Source: Odobenus rosmarus divergens
Taxonomy: Eukaryota > Chordata > Mammalia > Carnivora > Odobenidae
NCBI RefSeq assembly: GCF_000321225.1
Contig: NW_004450302.1
Span: 3,936,922 to 4,000,921 of the forward strand
Length of the DNA stretch: 64,000 nt
Direction: 5' to 3'
The translations under genes were made by a program, and so were the position numbers. Positions 50,190 to 64,000 of this stretch are shown one piece after another; position 1 is the first letter of the stretch; each line of letters starts with the position of its first letter. Under the pieces are notes generated by a model. That model saw only the letters and a program-made list of their open reading frames with translations, ran no database searches and had not been told where the DNA came from.

Positions 50190-50484
50190 TGGGTTTGAAC
50201 TGCATAGGTCCACTCACATGCAGATCTTTTTTGATACGGTGCAGTACTGTAAATGCATTTTCTCTTCCTTATGATTTTCCTAATAATATTATTTTCTCGA
50301 GCTTGAATACAGCATATAATACACATACCATATATGTTCATCAACTGTTATTGGTAAGGCTCCTACTCAACAGTAGGTTATTAATCATTAAGTTTTGGGA
50401 GAGTCAAAAGTTACATGCAAATTTCTGACTGCCCAGTGGGAATGAGGGTTGCCTCTAATTCCCTTGTTGTTCAAGGGTCAAGCG
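50190..50484 (+). mobile_element. MER2/Tigger-like DNA transposon relic
   Basis: GGGTTTGAACTGCATAGGTC at the left and TTGTTCAAGGGTCAAG at the right are inner terminal-repeat sequence of the MER2 type. The middle has TTTCTCTTCCTTATGATTTT and GAGAGTCAAAAGTTACATGC. The left outer repeat is lost. Non-autonomous. Confidence 0.75.
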
Positions 50485-51954
50485 TACTTCCTTTTACCAT
50501 TAAACTAAGGATTTTAAGGCATCTGTAAGTGCTGTGGGATAACAGGAAATAATGAGGTGCACAGATGTTGGGAGGACAGATTTGAAACCACACCACCGGT
50601 GCGTGCTAGAGCTGGTTCACCCTGGCTGTCTAGGTGAACTGCGGACAACATTTTTAGGAATTTTGAGAGCTGGTTGTTAAGTAGCCAATTAAAATTTAAA
50701 TTATGTTAACGTGCAATTAACAGCAAAGGTAATAAATGCTCCAAATTCATCTCTTCCGAATTCTTTCCCATTCTACTATTGCCTACGCTCTTGAGGTTCT
50801 GTCTGCTGTATCTGTGTGGTGGAAACACTAGGCAGCAGTGAGCCGCGTGCTTTCCAATTCCGCGCTCCTGTGATGTCACCTTTGAAGTCTGAACTGGGCC
50901 CTGGTGGGAGTATTGACACCATGGAAATTGGCAAAGCTACCAATCACGGCGTACATTTTGGGGTACTAAATGTTATACCTTTTGGTAGCTCACTGCTGAG
51001 CCAAACCACTGGCTCCTTAAAACATTTTAAAGGTCTCTGGTAAATGTGAAGCAAACTTTTACTTGGAAGATGGAGAGGCTGAAGAAGTACAGAAACATGT
51101 CTGTCTAAATTTAGGGAATCATTCTCAAAATTGTGTTAAGGGCTGAAGGTGATTGTTTTCTTCTTCAACTTAAAGCTGTAATTATTCTACATACATTTTA
51201 TTATAAAGAACAGTTACTGAAGTGTAATTTTATGGAAGAACCTGTACATGATGACTTCTAGACAAAAATAAACGTGTTGACTAAATTGAGGCATAAGTCC
51301 TTAAGAGTGGGCGGGAGAGATTCCTTTTCTCTCTCCCTGCCAAACTTCTGGAAAGCGTAGCTTCTACTCATTCTGTATTTGCTTACCTTCTCGTCAGTCT
51401 TGGCTTCTGCCTCCTGCCTCCACCATTTGACAGAAACTGCTCTCAGGTAACCACTGACCTCCTTACTGCAAAAATTCTGTTCTCTTCAGTTTCCAATGTT
51501 ATGACCTCTCTGCTTTGTTTCTGAGGGCCACTCCCCTGCCTCCCCCATTAGACTGAATTGGTAGAGCAGAAATCCTACCCTCCACCCCAATCCTAGCCCA
51601 GCACAATGTTTGGTACCTTCAGGGTGCTCGGCCATTGTTTGCTGAATCGCTGGCCTTAGTTTAATCCCTGTGACCTTGAACATGTCGTCTCACTTGGCTG
51701 GATGTCTGGTTTGCTCAGACATCAAAAGAAGGTGAACCGTGTGAGTGTTTGCGGGGGGCTTCTTTCCCTTTGGCTTGTCAAGAGCTCACCTTTAAGGGTC
51801 TTGAGAAAGTTACAACTCTCCCCATTTCAACTGAGACTTATGAGCAGGCGTGTGTCCACTTCACTGCCAGGCAAACTCTTGGATTTTCATTTTCTCTTTG
51901 GGCCTTGGGCCTAAGCCCCAAAGCTACTCCTTTGCCGTCTGTTGCTTCTTAGCT
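50485..51954. other. AT-richer intergenic stretch with a lone AATAAA
   Basis: Contains a 75-codon frame at 50816-51043 and AATAAA at 51267-51272. It looks transcript-like in composition but matches no gene I know. Confidence 0.35.
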
Positions 51955-52070
51955 CAGAGCCAGGTTGAGTGACCTTGAGCAAGTTACGTTATCACCTTCC
52001 CAAGCTATACGACTGGGATGAATGGGAACTGTGCAAGACAAGCTGGCAAGTGTTCAGAACTCCTGCGAGC
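51955..52070 (+). mobile_element. MIR relic (weak)
   Basis: GAGTGACCTTGAGCAAGTTA matches MIR; the 3' half is diverged. Confidence 0.5.
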
Positions 52071-52559
52071 TCTGTAAACCGCGGGTCCTGATGCTACATT
52101 CCTGTACTTGAGTTACACGTATCTTATCTTCATAATGTTTTCCCCCTAGAGTTGATTCCCTTCAACTCCTTAATCATTTCTATTGCTTGTGTTGCATTCC
52201 CTCAAGTCTAAAATTCTTTTTTTCCCTAGAGCTGCAGGAATCAGAACCAAACAGTATTCCAGATGCCACTTTCCACTCCACCATTATGGGATTTACAAAG
52301 GGGGAGCGATCATCTTGCTAATGGCTTAGCGGCATAAAGATCCCATCAGTCAACAACATTCAAGTTTCTGCTCTCATCTCGAGGTCATAGCTTCTGGTTC
52401 TCCCAGCTCATTATCCCAGATACTGATTGTCCTACATTTGCTTTCTTGCTCACTGCCTCCGTGAGGTGTCCACCTATTGGGTCAAAGGCCCCAACGTGGT
52501 GCGGTCACCTCTGAAATTAAAAGGGGGAAAACACATCCACCCTGTGCATACACGTACAT

Positions 52560-52960
52560 AAAGAGCAGTCCAATGATCCTCACCTGAATGTTAGATTAGT
52601 CAGCAAGCCATTAGAAATGAATCTAAATGATGTAGGGCAGGGTTCAGTGAAAAGTCATGAGATAAAGGAAACACACAAGGCCCGGGCTGATTAAAAAGAT
52701 AATTGGTTGTGGAAAATAAGGTTGGGCTCCAGCCAAGAGTTTGTCTTTGACGAAGATAAACCGAAGGATCCAATACAGTTATGTTGGGGGATTTAGCTGC
52801 TGTTCTCTAGGAGCTGAGCAGCCAGAACAAAGCAACAGTCAGTTTTAAAGTGAAGCTCAACTCCCCCTGTTTGCTGTTCTGCTCATAAACATACAAGCTG
52901 TTTCCTTTCATCTGCACAGGCTCACACAATACGGAGAACCCACAATAGGTTTAAACCAGA
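52560..52960. promoter_or_regulatory. Candidate enhancer between NXPH3 and SPOP
   Basis: Repeat-free, with SOX-like AGAACAAAGCAAC, RUNX-like TTGGTTGTGG, GATA words (AGATAAAC) and AAAGATAATTGG. Function is inferred. Confidence 0.3.
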
Positions 52961-54044
52961 TTTAAAAATGGATGCGCAGAATGGGGAAGCCAGAGATCTT
53001 TTGGCCTAAGAAAGGATTCTTGACGTCCTCGGCTAGAACTAAAACAACAACAACAAAAAAAAACAAAAAAACCCACAAGACTCTCTTCTAAAGACCCGCA
53101 AGCCCAGCAGACTAGCCAGTGATAAGGAAGAGAGAGGCCTCTCTTACCTGAATTGTTAAATCCCATTAAGGTGTTTGAGATGCCTAATAGCAACACAGAG
53201 AGGTTTCATCTCCACACAGGGAATGGGAAAATTTTCCACGGATGGCCAGATATAGGGGCGCTGACAACCCGGAGGTGGGGGAGTGGGAAATGATGCCAGA
53301 TACTCTATTTGGACCTCAAACTGCAACTCCAAAGGTTCTGTGAAACTACTTGCCTGAAATATTGTTTAGATAAATAAGCTATATCCTTGTGGATGGAACT
53401 GAAATCTCCAACTGTTCCACTGGCACGGACATCTCTGCAGTGACAGCACATGCCCCAGATTGTGGAGTTAACTTGAATTAAATTTCAGATGTGGGGGAGC
53501 TGAGGGAGGGGGTGGTGGCGGTGGGAGGTTTATGAACAGTATGCTGGGGCTCTGATGTTGTCATAACCAGATGGCTTCAACTGTATCACTTAAACCAAAA
53601 CAAACACGTCCAGAAATAATGTAATAATGATAGGAGAAGCATCGAGCAGTTTCACCTGTACCTGAAATCTTAACAGCTTTGTACCCACAGTAAAGCCCAC
53701 ATTGGAGATTCCAAAAATATTGGAAAATCCCCAAAGAGACCTTCCTCCTAACGAAGCTTGGCACTAGGACTGCTACCCTCCCGAGGACATGCTCCCTGAA
53801 CCCACCGGCCCCCAACCCACAGCTCTCTATGAATGAGGAAGAAAGCAAATTTGAAGCCAGGCTGGTCCTCCTGGCCCCTCAGAACAGGACAGCAGACAGA
53901 TCTCTCTAGAGAGCTTCGCTCTTGCTATTCCCATAGGAAGGAAGCTTTACCTCCGATCTGGTACCAAAACTTTTCAGAAATGGAACTTCCTCCTGTTCCT
54001 TGCATAATCTTTTCAGGGGATTGTATCAGAAGAACTGTCACTCG
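52961..54044. other. Intergenic flank of SPOP 3' end
   Basis: An A/C-rich tract at 53041-53075 is the only simple repeat. No gene recognised. Confidence 0.45.
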
Positions 54045-54175
54045 ACAGTTGTGGGATCTGACGCATGGCACTTGACTTCTCTGGGTTTCCACTTCTCTTC
54101 GCTATAGAATGGGAAGGTGCTGTCACCTGGTTGTTGGGAAGTTTAAATGAAATACTGTATGTGAAGGTTCAGTGA
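54045..54175 (+). mobile_element. MIR relic (weak)
   Basis: CTTGACTTCTCTGGGTTTCC and CTATAGAATGGGAAGGTGCT, then GTTGTTGGGAAGTTTAAATG, fit a plus-strand MIR. Confidence 0.55.
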
Positions 54176-54708
54176 AAACCGAGAAGAGCTGAGCGAACGA
54201 GTGAATGCAGTGGCCCGAGAGGCCACATGGGCAGAGGAGACTCTGCGTGCTGGAGCCCTGGACCAGTGTGCTGACCTGGAGAATGGGGACGAGGCAGCAC
54301 AGGATACTTCCTCACGGACGTGACCCGCGGGAGGAAGCTGAGAAGTACCGTGGAGTGCTTTCTAATAGGCACATCCTGTGTGTGGTTGTATGATGATAGA
54401 CCACGGCTGGTCCAGTCCAGGACCGGCAAGATGAATGAAAACTGGAAAATCTGCAAAGGCCAAAGTCACTGAAGGGAAATGGAAGGTGGAATACGTTGAG
54501 TCTCCATCTAAGGTCAAATGGTACACACCTTGACCACATAGCCACTGCATTTTCCAGTGTGTCCCACTGTCCTGTCCTGTCCAACACTGCTGTGACAAAG
54601 GCGGAGGAGCCCCGGAGTGTCCTTGTAAGCCCACTGGGAATTCAGACATTAACTTTTCTGGAAACACATCAAGTCAGTGACAGAACCAGTCAGAGATAAT
54701 GATTTCCC

Positions 54709-54714
54709 TTTATT
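54709..54714 (-). terminator. Distal SPOP poly(A) signal
   Basis: Reads AATAAA on the minus strand, followed 20-40 nt later by a T/G-rich element. It gives a 3' UTR of about 1.5 kb. Confidence 0.6.
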
Positions 54715-56060
54715 TAATCTCCACATTCATGTCCCCTTGATCTTTTTATAGTTAGCCAGGAGAAGGGAGATTGGGAGTTAGGTGTTAGGTCTCAGCACAT
54801 GTAGGGTGTAGAAAAGCCCACTCCCATTACTTGCCTTGGGAGAGGCAGGAGCCTGATCGATCCCTCATTAGAATGTGGCCTGCAAGATACTCAAGGAGGA
54901 CAAGACCCTAGTAGATGCTGGGAGCTCACAGAGGCAGCCTAGGATGAGGGAGACGCAATAAATCCCCACAGATAGCCATTTCTCAGATAATCTCTGCAAG
55001 CTGAAGGATCAAACTAGGCCTTTGCAATCCCTTGAGGAACTCAGACCCAAAAAACCAGCCAGGTGAGTGAAACAAAAGACCAGAGATACCACACAGTACA
55101 AAATAGTAATTATTTATATTTTCAAAAAGAAAAAAATTAATATTTGGAAGTTCTCCCCTGTAGGAAAGGGGTGAATTGGAAGGAACAGGACTGGCTCCTA
55201 TGCAGGTGGCAAGTCAGGTACAAACAGCTGAGCAATCTGGGCTGGGATTTTTGTCACACAGCATTAATAACAAAACTTCCTTTTCTCTTCTCTTCTTTTT
55301 GTTGTTTTTGTTTTGCGTTTTATTTTTTTAGAAAAGGGGGGGAGGGAGGAGAAATAAAATCAGAGAAAAATGCCAAAAAACATTTTCCACAATATCTAAA
55401 AACAGAGAACCACAGTTCTTGTCAAGACAGTATGAATTCTGGATGAATTTTTTTTTCCAGTTTTCAACACCAATAAAGATTTTTTGCAAAAGCCACCACA
55501 TCAGAACACGCATCTTCCAGCTCAAATAACCTCCTTCCCCTCTCGCCTTCACTTGTCATTTTTCATAAAAGGATAAAAGGATGTATTCTGTTCTTGCAAA
55601 CAATAAGTGCTAACAACAAGAGAGCTCTTCTGATACTTGTATGGTGGTGAGGAGTTGTCACAAATATCCAAGTTTTAGCACAGCTGGATGGACTAAAATT
55701 TCTCTCAACATAAATACTACTGGAATCCACAAACTGATTTTTGAGAAATTCTGCAAAAATCCTTTCTTCTTTCCTTTTCTTTTCCCTTCTCTTAAAACTA
55801 AATGTCCTTTTTTTTTTTTTCCTTTTTCCTTTTTGCTCCAGGCACCTGACGATTTGTTCTGCTCAGTCAGATGCAGATAGGTTTCTCCGAAGTACCACCG
55901 CCGGGATGTCTGGGATGTCCTCAGGGCCGGCGCCTAAACTGAATCCCCACAGTATCCAACTCGGCCAGGCCAAAGGGAACACAGTGACGCAGCAACAGGG
56001 TTTTCATTAGGTTGAGCAGCCCCAGGTCCCGGGCCCTTCCCTCCCCCCATTTCCCCCAAG

Positions 56061-56066
56061 TTTATT
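56061..56066 (-). terminator. Proximal SPOP poly(A) signal (possible)
   Basis: A minus-strand AATAAA 157 nt after the stop codon. Use would give a very short 3' UTR; no other evidence. Confidence 0.3.
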
Positions 56067-56222
56067 TAGTGCTGTTTTGAAAGTCTGGGGGCCACGATGC
56101 AGTCTCCTGCCCCCACAAGAGAGTAAAAGCTCCACAGATCGCGCTGTCTACCTGGTGGTCAGTGGCAGCGACGGTGGCCGCGGCTTCAGGAAAACAAACG
56201 GAGTCTTACGACAGGCAGGATC

Positions 56223-62211
<5,989 letters not shown>

Positions 62212-63179
62212 CTATAAAGTGAAAGGGAAACAGAGATAGATAAGGTTATCACACTGAAACCTCTTGGTTCTTCTTTTATGAAGAGGAGATCACTTTCTTT
62301 CCTGTCCCATTGCTACAGGAAAGGGTCTTAGCCTCAAATTATATAGGAATAATAAAATTCCTCTCTTCTTATATTACACTAAGAAGTGACTAATACGACA
62401 GAGGGGAAAAAAGAGATCAGTACTTTCAAAATAATTTCTCATTAGCTCCATTCCAACCATTCATATTTGAACAAAATTATTCAAATGACCTATGTTGGAT
62501 GACAATGATCTCCTCTGGGTAGATCTGGGGGTTCAAATGGAAGATCCTTCATGCTCTAATAATAAGCAGGGTGTCCTAACATCCAGATTTTTGCCTAGAA
62601 CAACGACAACAACTTTCTCCACTTCTAGGGACCACACGGCAAGGAGGCCAAGAACAGGGCTCGATGGCATCCATTAACTAGATGAAGTGCATGCTTGTTT
62701 ATAGCAGGTGGTCTGTTCTTTCAAGCCATGCACTCACAATAGAGATAACACCCCAAAGAGGCCAAAAAAAAACCAAACAAAAAAAAATCTAAGGTATGAC
62801 AACCATTTGTGGTCCTTCAAAGCTCAACCTTTCCTGACAAAATCTTAATCCTTAGTATTTAACATCTCCCATTAGGAATCATTTGATTTTTTTCCTTGGG
62901 GGAGTGGAGATAATGAAAAAAGATTAAGAAATGGTGTTCTAAGCCATGCCCCTTGGGGTCTAATGAACACAGAAAAGTAAATCAACTTAATTTCAACCAT
63001 GAAAGTAATAAAAGGCCTAAAAACCTCAAATTTTATCATGTTGTCCAATAAATCAGAGGTTTTGATGAAGGCGGAGACTACCAAATTTCCACCTGAGAGA
63101 GGAGCACCAGATGGAATATTATAGTAGGACTCTGAGCTAACAGGTAACCTGAACTTTGGCCTATAGTTTATTTCAGAAA

Positions 63180-63310
63180 GGATTAATTTTGGATCTGTCA
63201 TTTTCTAACCACATTATCTTGGGCAAATTACTTAACCCTCTGAGACTCAATATTTTAATCTATTCCAAAGGGACATTAATTCTCACTGCTCTTATCTCAG
63301 AAGGCTTATC
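63180..63310 (+). mobile_element. MIR relic in SPOP intron
   Basis: TTATCTTGGGCAAATTACTT and CCTCTGAGACTCAATATTTT are near-consensus MIR core. Confidence 0.75.
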
Positions 63311-63754
63311 AGTTACAAGGTACTAAAATAAGTACATCACAGAAGCTGAAGACTAAAAGGGCTGGTGGCTTTTAAAAAAAGGGAAGGGTCCAAAGCACCG
63401 GTGTGCTTAGAGGGTCTTCAGTGGCTAGATACAAAGTGCTGTTATGAGAATAAATAATATCACCTGGGGGAAATAAGTAGAGGAAAAGAGAACTGAGGCA
63501 GACCCTTAGGGACACCTGTGTTGACAGGGACGTGTGAAGAAGAGGGAGGCCACACAGAAGTAGCCAGAGCAACTGGAGAAAACCAGAAGAAAGAAGTCAA
63601 ATAATATATGAACTAAGGAATCCCTCAAATTTAGGAATTAGCAGGTCACAGAACTTTTGAAAACTGCTTTCGTAGCATGGAGGTGAATTGAGGATAAGTG
63701 GGAGGAAAGAAGTAGAGACAGTAAATGTGCTAACTCAAGAAACTTAGCTCTATT

Positions 63755-63840
63755 TAAAGAGAAAGGGAGAGTGAGAGGGAGAGAGAGAGACAGAGAAAAT
63801 GAATATGAATGAATGAATAAGTAGAGAGAGACGGCTGAGC
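63755..63840 (+). repeat. GA-rich low-complexity tract
   Basis: Mostly (GA)n with GAATGAATGAATAAG inside, in a SPOP intron. Confidence 0.8.
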
Positions 63841-64000
63841 CAGTTTCCAGGCTGAGGGTAAACAGGCAATGGGAGAAAGAGAGATGGTGGAGATACCAGA
63901 CAACAAGGGTGTAACTGGTGGAGCAAGGCTTCTGAGAAGGCGGCAGGCGATATCAAACAGACGCCGAAGAGACAGCCTGCTCTGGACACGAGGAAGAACA

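Larger units (their letters stand above)
54690..56222 (-). other. SPOP: SPOP 3' UTR
   Basis: About 1.5 kb from the TAA to the distal poly(A) signal. It has several A/T-rich tracts, including T-runs near 55809 and 55322 on the plus strand. Its end is inferred from the poly(A) signal only. Confidence 0.65.
62212..64000 (-). other. SPOP: SPOP intron, running off the right edge
   Basis: At least 1.8 kb of intron. The preceding SPOP exon (ending ...AHKAILA) is not found here. The stretch holds a MIR at 63180-63310 and a GA-rich tract near 63755-63840. Confidence 0.8.

Overview
This window is nuclear DNA of a placental mammal, most likely an arctoid caniform carnivore (bear, pinniped or mustelid group). 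Two things point there. First, it holds eleven tRNA-derived carnivore SINEs whose heads read GGGCGCCTGGGTGGCTCAG and whose bodies are of the 'GATCCCAGGGTCCTGGGATC ... AATAAATAAATAAAATCTT' type, and a young L1 with a carnivore-type 3' end. Second, the gene order matches the human 17q21.33 block NGFR - NXPH3 - SPOP. Only two protein-coding genes can be supported, and they converge on each other.

Layout. 1-4.35 kb is GC-rich intergenic DNA with ancient MIR/L2 relics, a C-rich tract and AT-rich blocks with homeodomain-type sites. 4.35-14.3 kb is a graveyard of minus-strand L1 copies. It is interrupted by carnivore SINEs and by a young, 5'-truncated plus-strand L1 with a 16-bp target-site duplication; a 470-bp assembly gap (10789-11258) lies inside that L1. 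14.3-34.6 kb is intergenic DNA, mostly GC-rich, with three more SINEs (all before 23.83 kb), MIR and L2 relics, an orphan CpG-rich block near 28.4-28.8 kb and a tight cluster of three CTCF-like motifs beside a long G-run at 29.3-29.5 kb. 34.6-36.1 kb is the CpG-rich promoter and leader of NXPH3. Its two coding exons (35347-35400 and 37788-38492) encode a complete 252-residue neurexophilin-3 precursor, and its 3' UTR runs to about 39.56 kb. 39.6-54.7 kb is the NXPH3-SPOP intergenic interval, holding a 1.2-kb L2 relic, a MER2/Tigger-like DNA transposon and an AT-rich candidate regulatory block. 54.7-64 kb is the 3' part of SPOP on the minus strand: the 3' UTR and the last four coding exons (56223-56367, 57673-57815, 61558-61680, 62156-62211), giving the end of the BTB domain, the BACK domain and the nuclear localisation tail. 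The upstream SPOP exons lie beyond the right edge.

How the genes work. NXPH3 is a secreted, glycosylated, cysteine-rich ligand of alpha-neurexins at synapses. SPOP is the substrate adaptor of the CUL3-RBX1 ubiquitin ligase. They share no pathway; their adjacency is conserved synteny. I see no CRISPR, operon, integrated virus gene, RNA gene or novel multi-gene system. The points most worth a second look are regulatory or structural: the CTCF-like cluster, an E-box array and strong-context uORF in the NXPH3 leader, a degenerate ~45-bp tandem-repeat family at several loci, and the abrupt loss of carnivore SINEs after 23.8 kb.
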